Shown: positions 44,254 to 53,578 of the stretch, in pieces
Layout of the letters: each line of letters begins with the position of its first letter
How positions within the stretch are numbered: the first letter of the stretch is position 1
Assembly: GCA_963726135.1 (NCBI GenBank)
Contig: CAVSBE010000008.1
Location: 2,666,001-2,730,000, forward strand
Origin: Bog-473 sp963726135
GTDB lineage: Bacteria; Actinomycetota; Acidimicrobiia; Acidimicrobiales; RAAP-2
Length of the DNA stretch: 64,000 bases
Direction of reading: 5' to 3'
Notes under the pieces: model-generated
The model's database searches: none
Seen by the model: the letters and a program-made list of their open reading frames with translations, nothing else
Told to the model about the DNA's origin: nothing
Program-made: the position numbers and the translations under genes

Positions 44254-45216
44254 TTCCCAGGAGACATCGGCCCATAGTCCCAGCGCGGCGGACAGGGCGG
44301 CGACGAGCGCCGGTGTCTGCTCGACCACGGTGCTCGCGGGTCCCACCTCGACGAGCACGGCGGGCATACGGGTCTCACGCAGGAGGGGGACCGACATGCC
44401 GTGCACGCCGGCGTCCTCGACGCCGAGCGCCCCGGGGACCGCACCCTGGACCATCTCGGCCAGCCGGCGCCCGCCTTCCGACTCGTCGTGGGTCCCGGAC
44501 CAGAAGGCCGTGCGGCACACCGCTCTCGAGGCATTCAGGCGCAGCCCCACCAAGAGGTCGACGTCGAGCTCGTTGGCCTCCTTGGCCTGCACCGCATCGT
44601 CGGGGTGGTGGAGCTCGGTCACCCGGGTCCCCGCCAGGGTCAGGCGGCGGCGGAGCGCCCCCGTCACGCTGCCGAGCCCACCGCCCTCGCCGACCGCGAT
44701 GTGGCGGCCCCGCAACGTGGGCGGGGCATCGCGCAGTGCGGCCCGTTCCCGCACGGACGAGACCAGCTCGCGCTCGTGGAAGCGGCTCTCCAGGCGCACC
44801 AGCTCACGCATGGTGGCGCCGCCGACGATGCCGTCGACGGGCAGGCCGGCGTTGCGCTGGAACTCGCCGAGGGCCCGTACCGTGGCGTCGCCGAAGATGC
44901 CGTCCACCCGGCCGGTGTCGAAGCCCATGGTGCACAGGCGCTGTTGCAGCTCGGCGACGTCGTCACCCCGCAGCATCGGGGTGCGGCGGTAGAGGAAGCG
45001 GTCGCCGAGCCGGAAACCGGCTTCGACCAGGGTGTTCCATGTCTGAGGTCCACAGACGCCGTCGACCCGGAGCCCCCGGAGGCGCTGGAAGGCCTCAAGG
45101 GCGGCCCGGGTGGCCGGACCGAAGATGCCGTCGGCGTCGACGGGCGCGCCGGGGATGATGGCGGCCAGCCGGTGCTGGACGTCGGCGACCGCAGCGCCGC
45201 GGTCCCAGATGACCAG
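44251..45216 (-). CDS. cwlM: CwlM-like protein: two peptidoglycan-binding domains plus degenerate amidase_3
   Basis: About 321 aa. Two PG_binding_1 domains (VDADGIFGPATRAALEAFQ and VDGIFGDATVRALGEFQ, residues about 5-60 and 85-145) precede an amidase_3 fold (about 170-320). The zinc ligands of active amidases are not all there: the HGG block reads AVGEGGGLG, and the SIHAN-type block reads GLRLNAS; only the final Glu (VLVEVGPAS) remains. It is thus probably a regulator, as mycobacterial CwlM is for MurA. No ATG, GTG or TTG lies near the expected start; CTG 45216 is my choice. It follows trxA directly (trxA stop 45225). Confidence 0.8.
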   Translation of the reverse strand: MVIWDRGAAVADVQHRLAAIIPGAPVDADGIFGPATRAALEAFQRLRGLRVDGVCGPQTWNTLVEAGFRLGDRFLYRRTPMLRGDDVAELQQRLCTMGFDTGRVDGIFGDATVRALGEFQRNAGLPVDGIVGGATMRELVRLESRFHERELVSSVRERAALRDAPPTLRGRHIAVGEGGGLGSVTGALRRRLTLAGTRVTELHHPDDAVQAKEANELDVDLLVGLRLNASRAVCRTAFWSGTHDESEGGRRLAEMVQGAVPGALGVEDAGVHGMSVPLLRETRMPAVLVEVGPASTVVEQTPALVAALSAALGLWADVSWE

Positions 45217-45224
45217 GGGCAGGC

Positions 45225-45551
45225 CTACAGGTAGGCCGAGATCTCCTCGAGCAGCTGGCCCTTCGGCTTGGCCCCGATCAGGCGCACCTGGGGCTCCCCG
45301 TCCTTGAACAGGATCAGGGTCGGGATGCTCATCACGTCGAAGCGACGGGTCACGTCGAGGTTGTCGTCGATGTTCAGTTTGCCGATCCGGATCTTGCCCT
45401 CGTGCTCCTGGGCGATCTCCTCCAACACCGGGGAGATCATCTTGCACGGGCCACACCATTCCGCCCAGAAGTCCACCAGGACGGGGACGTCCGAAGCCTT
45501 GACATTCTCGTCAAATGTAGCGTCGGTGAAGGTCTCGATCTTCTCGCTCAT
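45225..45551 (-). CDS. trxA: thioredoxin
   Basis: 108 aa from ATG 45551 with AAGGAG five bases upstream; GTG 45554 would add one residue. Classic disulfide reductase: DFWAEWCGPCKMISPVLEEIA with the WCGPC active site near residue 33, and the cis-Pro in MSIPTLILFKDG. It is read after trxB on the same strand (gap about 50 bases), giving a trxB-trxA-cwlM order as in mycobacteria. TrxB would keep it reduced. Confidence 0.96.
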   Translation of the reverse strand: MSEKIETFTDATFDENVKASDVPVLVDFWAEWCGPCKMISPVLEEIAQEHEGKIRIGKLNIDDNLDVTRRFDVMSIPTLILFKDGEPQVRLIGAKPKGQLLEEISAYL

Positions 45552-45603
45552 CACATCTCCTTGTCAGCGGGTGCAACGCCGCGCCCGCGCCTTCTGTTCC
45601 CGG

Positions 45604-46566
45604 CTACTCGCCCCGCGCCTCGAGCCAGCGCTCGGCGTCGATCGCGGCCATGCAGCCGGACCCGGCCGAGGTCACCGCCTGGCGGTAGAAGTGGTCCTGC
45701 ACGTCGCCGCAGGCGAACACGCCGTCCACGCTGGTACGAGAGGTACGGTCGAACGTGCGCACGTAGCCCATGTCGTCGAATTCGAGCTGACCCTTGACCA
45801 GCGCGGTGTTGGGCTCGTGCCCGATGGCGACGAAGAATCCGTTGACGGGAAGCTGGGAGCTCTCCCCGCTCACCGTGTCCTGGATGCGCAGGCCGCTGAC
45901 CTTGGTGTCCCCGAGGATCTCGGTGACGGTCGAGTTCCAGGCGAATTCGATCTTGGGGTTGGCGAAGGCGCGTTCTTGCATGATCTTGGAGGCCCGCAGC
46001 TCGTCACGACGGTGGACGACCGTCACCTTGGACGCGAACCGGGTCAAAAAGATGGCCTCCTCCATGGCCGAGTCCCCGCCGCCCGCCACGGCGACCGGCT
46101 GCTCGCGGAAGAAGAACCCGTCACAGGTGGCGCATGTCGAGACGCCGTAGCCGATCAGGCGGTCCTCGTTGGGCACGCCCAGCATGAGAGCGCGGGCGCC
46201 CGTGGCCACGATGAGCGCGTCGGCCAGCGCCGTCGGCTCCGAGGCCGCCGGGTCGCCCACCCACAGCTCGAAGGGCCAGGGCGTGACGTCGATGCGACTG
46301 ACCTTGGCGGTGCGCAGCTCGGCATCGAAGCGCACGGCCTGGGACCGCATGATGCCCATGAGCTCGGGGCCCATGATCCCGTCGACGAAGCCGGGGTAGT
46401 TCTCCACCTCGGTGGTGAGCATGAGCTGGCCCCCGGGCTGGTCGCTCGTGGAGGAGGGCTCGCCCTCGAAGACGAGGGGGGCCAGCTGGGCGCGCGCGCT
46501 GTAGAGGGCGGCGGTGAGGCCCGCCGGCCCGCTCCCGATGATGACGACCTTGCGCCGCTCAGCCAT
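45604..46566 (-). CDS. trxB: thioredoxin reductase
   Basis: 320 aa from ATG 46566 (MAERRKVVIIGSG). FAD/NADPH flavoprotein reducing thioredoxin. The FAD site is VVIIGSGPAGLTAALYSAR; the redox CATC is STCATCDGFFF; the NADPH fold is VAVAGGGDSAMEEAIFL; the C-terminal GVFACGDVQDHFYRQAVTSAG binds FAD. The upstream small membrane protein gene overlaps its start by eight bases. Confidence 0.95.
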   Translation of the reverse strand: MAERRKVVIIGSGPAGLTAALYSARAQLAPLVFEGEPSSTSDQPGGQLMLTTEVENYPGFVDGIMGPELMGIMRSQAVRFDAELRTAKVSRIDVTPWPFELWVGDPAASEPTALADALIVATGARALMLGVPNEDRLIGYGVSTCATCDGFFFREQPVAVAGGGDSAMEEAIFLTRFASKVTVVHRRDELRASKIMQERAFANPKIEFAWNSTVTEILGDTKVSGLRIQDTVSGESSQLPVNGFFVAIGHEPNTALVKGQLEFDDMGYVRTFDRTSRTSVDGVFACGDVQDHFYRQAVTSAGSGCMAAIDAERWLEARGE

Positions 46567-46861
46567 CGGGCGGGACACCGCGGCGCGAGTACAAGATCGC
46601 GCCGACCGCACAAAAGAGCAGCCCGAGCACCATGTAGGAGGCCCAGATCCGGTGCCCGGCGATGGTGGTCAGGCGGATGAAGCCGACGCAGAAGAGGACA
46701 ACGACGGTGATCGCGGTGACGGCGATGATGATGCCGAAGACGATGCCGCGGGCGGCGACGATGGCCGGCCGGATGGCACGGTCGTTGACCGTGGCCACCA
46801 CGGTGTCGACCGTCTCGAGCGCACGGTTCGACAGGACGTCGGAAATGTCGTTCTCAGCCAC
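46559..46861 (-). CDS. small two-helix membrane protein of unknown function
   Basis: 100 aa from ATG 46861. The N-terminal 37 residues are soluble (ISDVLSNRALETVDTVVATV). Two membrane helices follow (IVFGIIIAVTAITVVVLFCVGF, in two parts, and YMVLGLLFCAVGAILY), with a short loop. No family is recognised. It overlaps trxB and lies nine bases after the degV stop, so it belongs to the leftward murJ-degV-trxB-trxA run. Confidence 0.75.
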   Translation of the reverse strand: MAENDISDVLSNRALETVDTVVATVNDRAIRPAIVAARGIVFGIIIAVTAITVVVLFCVGFIRLTTIAGHRIWASYMVLGLLFCAVGAILYSRRGVPPDG

Positions 46862-46870
46862 GGCGAGAGA

Positions 46871-47731
46871 CTACCCGGCGGTCCCGTCCGTCCTGGCAGG
46901 CACGACGTAGCAGACCCCGACCGTGTTGGGCCCCGCGTGGGTGCCCACCACGGGGCCGAGGTCGACCGGCACCAGCGGGTGCTCGGTGGCGATGCCCGCC
47001 AGCGAGGTCACAACCTCGGAGAAGTCGTCGCAGGCGCCGTCGGCCACGGCGATGCGCTCGAGCGGCGCGTCGGCGGTCACCTTGGCCGTCAGGTAGGCCA
47101 GCGCCCGGGTGCGTGTCCGCTGCTTGGACTCCTCGGCCACCTCGCCGTCCTTCAGTTGGATCACCGGCTTGATGTTGAGCAGGGAGCCGATCAGGGCGCG
47201 GGCCCCGCCGATGCGCCCGCCGCGTTGGAGGTGCTCGAGCCCGCCGAGCACGCCGTAGATGCGGGTGCGGGGGATGCGGTCAGCGGTCGCGGCCACGAGC
47301 TCGTCGAGACCGGCGCCGGCGGCAGCCTCCTCGGCGGCGGCGATCACCAGAAGGCCCTGCCCCATGGTCAGCGAGTAGGTGTCGACGACCCGCACGGGAA
47401 CGGCGTTGAACGTGTCCGCCGCCGTCGCCGCGGAGGAATAGGTCCCCGAGACCCTCGAGGAGATGGTCAGGCACAGCACGGCGTCCGCCCCCTCGCCGAC
47501 CGCCTGCTGGAAGGCGTCATGGAACGCGCCGGGGGAGGGCGCCGCCGTCTCGGGCAGGGCGCCCTTGCCGCGGCAGCGCTCCCAGAACTCCGCCGGGGTG
47601 AGCTGGCGGCGGTCCTCGAGCTCCTCGTCGCCGAAGCGGATGGTCAGCGGCACCACGACGACGTGGTGCTCCTTGACGAGCTGGTCGGTCAGGTCGCAGG
47701 CGCTGTCGGTCACGATGTGGACGCCGGGCAT
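46871..47731 (-). CDS. DegV family fatty-acid-binding protein
   Basis: 286 aa from ATG 47731 (MPGVHIVTDSACDLTD). DegV/FakB proteins bind a fatty acid for phosphorylation by a FakA kinase, not seen in this window. The N-terminal TDSACDL and VVPLTIRFGDEE are family-typical; SSRVSGTYSSA surrounds the ligand head group; LGGLEHLQRGGRIGGARALIGSLLNIKPV is the classic C-domain block (in part). A frame extension far upstream, antisense to murJ, is not coding. Confidence 0.9.
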   Translation of the reverse strand: MPGVHIVTDSACDLTDQLVKEHHVVVVPLTIRFGDEELEDRRQLTPAEFWERCRGKGALPETAAPSPGAFHDAFQQAVGEGADAVLCLTISSRVSGTYSSAATAADTFNAVPVRVVDTYSLTMGQGLLVIAAAEEAAAGAGLDELVAATADRIPRTRIYGVLGGLEHLQRGGRIGGARALIGSLLNIKPVIQLKDGEVAEESKQRTRTRALAYLTAKVTADAPLERIAVADGACDDFSEVVTSLAGIATEHPLVPVDLGPVVGTHAGPNTVGVCYVVPARTDGTAG

Positions 47732-47781
47732 GCACGGAGTCTGCCACGGGGGCCCGGGCGGGCAGGGGCCGGACGGCGGGT

Positions 47782-49446
47782 TCAGACCCCGGGCGCGGCC
47801 CCGAGGGGCCCGAACGGGCTGGGTGGCCGCGCCGGCGGCGGTCGACGCCGCTCGTCGTGGCGCCGGCCCAGCCAAACCACGACAGCGGCGAAGGTGAGGC
47901 CGCCGGCCAGCGTGGCGCCGACCACCCGGGCCAGCAGCGCGACGACACTCGTCGACCCCGACAGATTGGACACCACGAGCACCACGACGCCCATGGGGAC
48001 GGAGGCCAGCACGACACGCCACAACGGCGACCAGGTCTCGGGCTCGGCCAGCCGGCCGAACCACTGGTGGAAGACGGCCAGGGCCAAGCACGCCGCGACG
48101 GTGTAGGCGATGGAGAGCGAGAGGGCGAGGCCTCGGACCCCGAGCGGGTGCACGAGGACGAGGGCCAGGGCGATGTTGAGCGCGTTCTCCACGAGGTAGA
48201 GGTAGAAGGCGACCTTGGTGCGCTGCATCGCCTGCAGCACGCGGACGAAGTAGAGGTAGGCGCAGAAGCCGGGCAGTCCGAGGGCGAACATCGCCAGCGC
48301 GGCGCCGGTGGTGGCCGTCTGGGCCGGGGTGCTGTGCCCGTTGCCGAGCAGCAACGCCACGGCAGGACGCGCCAGCAGCAGCATCCCCACCGCGGAGGGG
48401 ACGATGAGGGCGAGGATGGCGCGTAGGCCGCCCGTCATGCGATGGAGGAAGGCAGCGCGCTGCCCCGTCGACCACTTCTCGGCGAGGTCGGGCGTCACGA
48501 CAGACATCACCGTGACCGCGATGACGCCGTAGGGCAGCTGCAAGAAGGCGTAGGCGTAGGTGTACGACGACACCGGGTCGGGCCCCGCCACGCTGCCGGC
48601 CAGCACGGTGACGACGAAGAGCGCGACCTGGTTGGCGACGACGAACCCGAATGTCCATGCGCCCAGACGGGTCACCGTCCGCAGGGCCTCGTCGCGCGGG
48701 TTCCAGTTCCAGCGCACCAGGCGGAGGTCGGCCTGGCGCAGGCTGGGCAGGAGGGCCACACCCTGGAGCACCACGCCGAGCGAGGTGCCCAGGCCGAGGA
48801 GGACGAGCTGCGACTTGTGCAGCTCCACGCTGGCGAGCGACGCGCCGTGGCCGGCCCACAGCCCGAACCACACCAGGATGCCGATGCAGACGAGGTTGTT
48901 GACGATCGGCGCCCAGGCGACGGCGACGAACCGACGGCGCGTGTTGAGCAGCGCGGCACCCAGCGCGAAGAGCCCGTAGGCGGCGATCTGGATCACGAAC
49001 CAGCGCAAAAACGTCGTGGCCACCTGCCGCTCGAGCACGATGCGCTGGACGTGGGCGGTCGGGGCATGCGTATCGAGCACGGTCAGCGCGTCAATGAGGT
49101 AGGGCGCCGCCACCAGCGCCGCCACCGTGGTGACGAGGAGGACGACGACCGACACGGAGATGACGGCGGAGATGGACTCGAAGGCCTCCTTCTCCTCCTT
49201 GTTGGCCAGCCGGTCGACGAAGACGGGGATGAAGGTGGCGGAGAGCACCCCGCCCAGCACGATGTCGTAGAGCATGTTGGGCGTGGTGTTGGCCAGGTTG
49301 TAGGAGTCGGCGAGGAAGGTCTGGCCCAGCGCCCAGGCCAGCGCGACGAAGCGCAGCAGGCCGGTGAGACGCGAGACGCCCGTGCCGACCGCCACGTAGG
49401 CGGCCGAGGTTCGCAGGGGGAGGGTCCGGGCCCGGCGGGCGGGCAC
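47782..49446 (-). CDS. murJ: lipid II flippase MurJ/MviN
   Basis: 554 aa from GTG 49446, two bases after the DUF6049 stop; a start at 49500 (572 aa) is also possible. Flips the peptidoglycan precursor across the membrane. About 14 helices; typical blocks are GTGVSRLTGLLRFVALAWALG, ADSYNLANTTPNMLYDIVLGGVLSATFIPVF (in parts), and AYAFLQLPYGVIAVTVMSVVTPDL. The C-terminal tail is short and Pro/Arg-rich, without the kinase-like domain found in some mycobacterial forms. Confidence 0.93.
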   Translation of the reverse strand: MPARRARTLPLRTSAAYVAVGTGVSRLTGLLRFVALAWALGQTFLADSYNLANTTPNMLYDIVLGGVLSATFIPVFVDRLANKEEKEAFESISAVISVSVVVLLVTTVAALVAAPYLIDALTVLDTHAPTAHVQRIVLERQVATTFLRWFVIQIAAYGLFALGAALLNTRRRFVAVAWAPIVNNLVCIGILVWFGLWAGHGASLASVELHKSQLVLLGLGTSLGVVLQGVALLPSLRQADLRLVRWNWNPRDEALRTVTRLGAWTFGFVVANQVALFVVTVLAGSVAGPDPVSSYTYAYAFLQLPYGVIAVTVMSVVTPDLAEKWSTGQRAAFLHRMTGGLRAILALIVPSAVGMLLLARPAVALLLGNGHSTPAQTATTGAALAMFALGLPGFCAYLYFVRVLQAMQRTKVAFYLYLVENALNIALALVLVHPLGVRGLALSLSIAYTVAACLALAVFHQWFGRLAEPETWSPLWRVVLASVPMGVVVLVVSNLSGSTSVVALLARVVGATLAGGLTFAAVVVWLGRRHDERRRPPPARPPSPFGPLGAAPGV

Positions 49447-49448
49447 GG

Positions 49449-51485
49449 TCAGTGGGCCCGCGGGCGCGCCCGGCGCGCCCTGCGCCACGTGCGCACCCAC
49501 CAGGCCAAGAGGACGGCCCCCGCCAGGACGGTGAGAGCCACCCCCACGAAGGAGATGGCCGTCGACTGCACCGTGAGCACAGCTCGGCCGAGAACCAGCT
49601 GGCCGTCGGGGGTGTGCAGGGTCACATCGATGGGGAGCCGGTCGCCCGAGGTGCGGGCCTGGGCCGTGACCCGGACCGAGGTGGTCGGGCGGTTGAGCAG
49701 GAGCTGGCGGGTGTTGCCGTCGGGAAAGGTGAACTTGTCGCTGGTCAGCGTCACGACGACCTTCACCGGGTAGGGGGACCCCGAGAGCACGGTGACGGGG
49801 ATCGCCGCCCGCTGCGCCGTGAACGTCACCGTGCGCTCGGTGGCGAGGGTGATGCGACCGGTCTCGCCCGCGAAGGCGCCGTCATAGGCAGTCAGTGCCG
49901 CGGAGCGCCCCGCCGGGCTCAGCCGGCGCGCCTCGGTGGCGAGGAGGTCGTCGTTGAGCGTGGTGAGCTCGGGCGGGCGGCCGGTCACCGCCGCGGTGAA
50001 GGACGACAACTGCTGGCGGGCGAGAGCGATCCGGTCGGCCGCGCTGTGCGAAATGCCGTGCCCGGTCGGGCCGGCCTGCAGTTGGCGGACCGCAGGCTCG
50101 CGATTGCCGCCGGCGGGTACCTCCGCGAAGAGCTGGCTGAGGGTGACCGCGCTCAGCGCGGGGTTGCCGCTCAGCCCGCCGAGCAGGGTCCCCATGAACG
50201 CGCCCGAGGGTTGCCAGCCAGCCGGGGGCGTGACCACGACGCCCCGGGGCTGGCTCAAGGACGCGTTCTCGAAGTGGACAAAGGACAGGGAGGCGAGCAG
50301 CTGCTCCGCGCCGAGCACCGGGTCGGCGGGCTGCGCCGTGAACCGGTTGCTGAGCGCGCTGTCGGCCGCGGCGGCGGGCACAGTGGACCCGTGGCCCATG
50401 TCGAGCGTGAAGGGCTGGGCGAAGGTGTAGTTGCTCAAGCCACCCGCGGCCAGGTCGCCGTCGTTCAGCACGAGTTGGGCCGACCCCGCCACCTGCAGCC
50501 CGGAGGCCAGGTTGCCGGCGTCACCCTGCGCGAAGTTGGAGGCGGTGTCCACCCAGGGGCCGCCTCCGACCGGCTTCAGTCCGGAGGCGCGCAGGATCTC
50601 GTCGCCCCGCTCCAGCTGGGCGGTGATCTCTCCGGCCAGGCCCGCCTCGGAGAGCGCCGCCACGTTGACGGGGACGAAGGACTCGTCGAGCATCTCGTCC
50701 GCGCTCAGGGCGGCCAGCTCGCTCAGCGCGTGCAACCCGTCGCGACTGTGCGCCTGCTCGATCGAGTTGACGGCCGCCGGGGCGACGGCGAGCGTGGTGG
50801 GCACGTCCCTGTGGTCCGTCAGTGCGCCGGCGACGGCCACTGCGCCGACAGGGGTCACGGGCACGACGACACCGACCCGCAGCGGGCCGCCGCGTCCAAT
50901 GGCTCCCGGCGCGCCGGGCTCCTGGTAGGTGACGAACGTCGTGAAGCGTGCCAGCGGGGTGCTCGACCCTTGGCGCAGGAGCGACACCACGACGGGGTAC
51001 ACGTCCCCGCAGACACCGGTGCCCGGCCTGCACCCGAGAACGAGCGTCTTGCTACCGGCGGCGCAGACACCGGGCCCGGTGGCGGGCGGGCTCGCGTTCG
51101 CATCGGGCAGGACGGTCACGCAGGCCGAGGCGGCCAGGCCGCCCGGCCCGGCGACAACGGGAAGGCCCGAAAGCCGCAGCAGCGTGGTGGCGGTCGGCGA
51201 GCCCGCGATCGCCTGCTGCAGTTGGGAGGCGTCGACCATCCGGCCGTAGAAGGTCAGGCTCATGCTGAGCGTGCTGGCGGGTCCCTCGGCCGACCCCACA
51301 CCGAGCGCGATGTTGAACCACGGCTGCGTGGGCGTGACCCACGGGGTCTGCGAGACCAATGAGAGCGGAGGGCCGTCAGCGGGGGGCGCCGGGACCGTCG
51401 CCGCACCCGCGCCCGTCGTGCCGAGGAGAGCTGTCGCGGCCACCGCGAGCGTGCAGAGGGCGGTCCTGGCCCAGCGCGTCGGCAC
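49449..51485 (-). CDS. DUF6049 secreted, membrane-anchored protein
   Basis: 678 aa. Signal peptide (LCTLAVAATALLGTTGAGA), about 610 residues outside, then a membrane helix SFVGVALTVLAGAVLLAWWV and a basic tail. The position directly upstream of murJ and divergent from the CCA-adding enzyme is that of Rv3909-like proteins in mycobacteria, on which the family call rests together with length and topology. Six Cys lie in the first third. Role unknown; a link to cell-wall assembly is inferred from linkage with murJ. Confidence 0.75.
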   Translation of the reverse strand: MPTRWARTALCTLAVAATALLGTTGAGAATVPAPPADGPPLSLVSQTPWVTPTQPWFNIALGVGSAEGPASTLSMSLTFYGRMVDASQLQQAIAGSPTATTLLRLSGLPVVAGPGGLAASACVTVLPDANASPPATGPGVCAAGSKTLVLGCRPGTGVCGDVYPVVVSLLRQGSSTPLARFTTFVTYQEPGAPGAIGRGGPLRVGVVVPVTPVGAVAVAGALTDHRDVPTTLAVAPAAVNSIEQAHSRDGLHALSELAALSADEMLDESFVPVNVAALSEAGLAGEITAQLERGDEILRASGLKPVGGGPWVDTASNFAQGDAGNLASGLQVAGSAQLVLNDGDLAAGGLSNYTFAQPFTLDMGHGSTVPAAAADSALSNRFTAQPADPVLGAEQLLASLSFVHFENASLSQPRGVVVTPPAGWQPSGAFMGTLLGGLSGNPALSAVTLSQLFAEVPAGGNREPAVRQLQAGPTGHGISHSAADRIALARQQLSSFTAAVTGRPPELTTLNDDLLATEARRLSPAGRSAALTAYDGAFAGETGRITLATERTVTFTAQRAAIPVTVLSGSPYPVKVVVTLTSDKFTFPDGNTRQLLLNRPTTSVRVTAQARTSGDRLPIDVTLHTPDGQLVLGRAVLTVQSTAISFVGVALTVLAGAVLLAWWVRTWRRARRARPRAH

Positions 51486-51519
51486 AGGGAGAGGCTAGAG
51501 GGCGCACTACCGTGGGCGG

Positions 51520-52920
51520 GTGCAGTCCACGTCCGTTCCTGAACGGTTCCGCCCCTATGTCAGCGCCACCGAGGAGGTGGCGCGACGTTTCGCGGCGGCC
51601 GGGCACACGCTCTATCTCGTGGGCGGATCCGTGCGTGACGCACTGTTCCCGGAGGCGGCAGGGACCGACTCGGACGTCGACCTGACAACCGATGCGAGGC
51701 CGGACGAAACCGAGCGGCTCGTGCGGGACTGGGCGGACGACGTCTGGACTCAAGGCGCACGTTTCGGCACCATCGGCGCCCGCAAGGGCACCGTGGTGTA
51801 CGAGATCACGACGCACAGGGCCGAGGTCTACGTGCCCGAGTCGCGCAAGCCGGAGGTGACCTTCGGCGACGACATCGCCGTCGACCTCTCGCGACGGGAC
51901 TTCACGATCAACGCGCTGGCCCTGCGACTGCCCGACATGGAGCTGATCGACCCCTTCGACGGGCTGAGTGACCTGGCGGCGGGACGCTTGCGGACGCCGC
52001 TCGACCCGGAGATCTCGTTCGGGGACGACCCGTTGCGCATGTTGCGAGCCGCCCGCTTCGCAGCCCGGTTCTCCCTCGAGCCCGATCCGGCGCTGACCGC
52101 CGCCGTGCGGCGGATGCACGGCCGACTCTCCATCGTGTCGGCGGAACGCATCCGCGACGAGCTGGACAAGATGATCATGATCGACGTGCCCTCGAAGGCG
52201 CTGTGGTTCGTCGTGCGAACCGGGTTGGCCGAGGACTTCCTGCCCGAGCTGCCCGCGATGGCACTCGAGCAGGACCCCATCCACCGGCACAAGGACGTCC
52301 TGGCGCACACCTTTGCCGTGGTCGACAAGACCTCCAAGAACCGCTTGCTCCGTCTCGCGGCTCTCTTCCATGACGTCGGCAAGCCGCGCACACGTGCCAT
52401 CACCGACGGGGGCGTGAGCTTCCACCATCACGAGGTCGTGGGGGCGCGCATGACGAGGACGCGCCTGGAGGCACTCCGCTACCCGGCCGCGGACGTCGAC
52501 ACCGTGGTGCGGCTCGTCGAGCTTCACCTCCGCTTCCACACGTACCGGCTGGGATGGACCGACAAGGCGGTGCGCCGCTACGTGCGCGACGCGGGCCCAC
52601 ACCTCGCGCTGTTGAACGAACTGACCCGGTGCGACTGCACCACCCGCAATGTGTCCAAAGCTCGGGCGCTGGCCCGGCGCATGGACGAGCTCGAGGCCCG
52701 CATCGCCGAGCTGCGCGAGGAGGAGGAGCTCGACTCGTTGCGACCCGACCTCGACGGGAACCAGGTCATGGAGCTGCTGGACATCGGGCCCGGTCGCGCC
52801 GTCGGACAGGCGCTCTCGTTCCTCATGGAACTGCGTCTCGACGAGGGGCCGTTGGGCGAGGACGAGGCGGCGGCGCGTCTGCGGGAATGGTGGGCCGGGC
52901 GCCAGACGGAGCAACCGTGA
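51520..52920 (+). CDS. pcnA: CCA-adding tRNA nucleotidyltransferase
   Basis: 466 aa from GTG 51520. Adds or repairs the CCA end of tRNA. The class II nucleotidyltransferase head has LYLVGGSVRDALFP and DSDVDLTTDARP (catalytic Asp pair), DLSRRDFTINALAL and DDPLRMLRAARFAARF. An HD domain follows with HTFAVVD, LFHDVGKPRTR and FHHHEVVGA, as in actinobacterial forms. Divergent from the DUF6049 gene, 34 bases apart, and followed by an AhpD-like gene. Confidence 0.93.
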   Translation: MQSTSVPERFRPYVSATEEVARRFAAAGHTLYLVGGSVRDALFPEAAGTDSDVDLTTDARPDETERLVRDWADDVWTQGARFGTIGARKGTVVYEITTHRAEVYVPESRKPEVTFGDDIAVDLSRRDFTINALALRLPDMELIDPFDGLSDLAAGRLRTPLDPEISFGDDPLRMLRAARFAARFSLEPDPALTAAVRRMHGRLSIVSAERIRDELDKMIMIDVPSKALWFVVRTGLAEDFLPELPAMALEQDPIHRHKDVLAHTFAVVDKTSKNRLLRLAALFHDVGKPRTRAITDGGVSFHHHEVVGARMTRTRLEALRYPAADVDTVVRLVELHLRFHTYRLGWTDKAVRRYVRDAGPHLALLNELTRCDCTTRNVSKARALARRMDELEARIAELREEEELDSLRPDLDGNQVMELLDIGPGRAVGQALSFLMELRLDEGPLGEDEAAARLREWWAGRQTEQP

Positions 52921-52944
52921 CCGGCCGGCAGTAGCGTTGCGGCC

Positions 52945-53430
52945 ATGCCGAGGATCGACGCACCCGAGAGCGGAATGGGCGAGCACATCGACTGGGCGCT
53001 GCTGCGCCCCGAGATGGCTGCGGGTATGGGGAAGCTGTCCGAAGCGGTGTACGGCAACTCACAACTACCGGTGCGCGAGCGCGAGGCGGCACGTTGGACG
53101 ATCGCGCTCATCAACGACTGCGCCGTGTGCCGCGACACGCGGGCGCGCGGTGGCGAGGACGTCGGCGCCGGTGAGCCGTTCTACGCCCAGGTGACTGACT
53201 GGCGCGCCGCCACGGATCTGAGCGAGCGGGAGCGGCTGGCGTCGGAGTTCGCCGAGCGTTTCGCGCTCGACCACCTGGCCATGGACGACGCGTTCTGGGG
53301 GCGGCTGCACGCGGCCTTCTCCGACGCCGAGCTGGCCGACCTCACCATCTGCTGCGGGTGCTTCCTCGGCATGGGCCGGACCCTGGCCGTGGTCGGGGTG
53401 CGCGCACCCGCGGAGCGCATCCTGGTCTGA
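52945..53430 (+). CDS. carboxymuconolactone decarboxylase/AhpD-like protein
   Basis: 161 aa from ATG 52945. CMD fold: the helix EREAARWTIALINDCAVCRDTRARG carries the CxxC (CAVC) typical of AhpD-type peroxidase partners, though the following His of AhpD (CxxxH) is replaced. C-terminal ELADLTICCGCFLGMGR fits the family. Likely a thiol-based oxidoreductase; natural substrate unknown. It lies 24 bases after pcnA and may be co-transcribed. Confidence 0.8.
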   Translation: MPRIDAPESGMGEHIDWALLRPEMAAGMGKLSEAVYGNSQLPVREREAARWTIALINDCAVCRDTRARGGEDVGAGEPFYAQVTDWRAATDLSERERLASEFAERFALDHLAMDDAFWGRLHAAFSDAELADLTICCGCFLGMGRTLAVVGVRAPAERILV

Positions 53431-53578
53431 GGCCGCCGGTGCGGCCACGGCGGGAGCGGGCGGCGGGCCACCCCCCGGGAAATCTTCGCAGACTGTAAAC
53501 GAAACCGTTGAGAGTGCCGGCGAAACAGTCGGCGGCGCTGCTCAGCGGGCGGTGGTGCTCAGCCGGCGGTGATGCGGG

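Noticed and set aside
46871..48871. Extension of the DegV frame through murJ
   Set aside because: The DegV protein starts at 47731; the upstream 380 codons are Arg/Pro/His-rich and out of frame with murJ.
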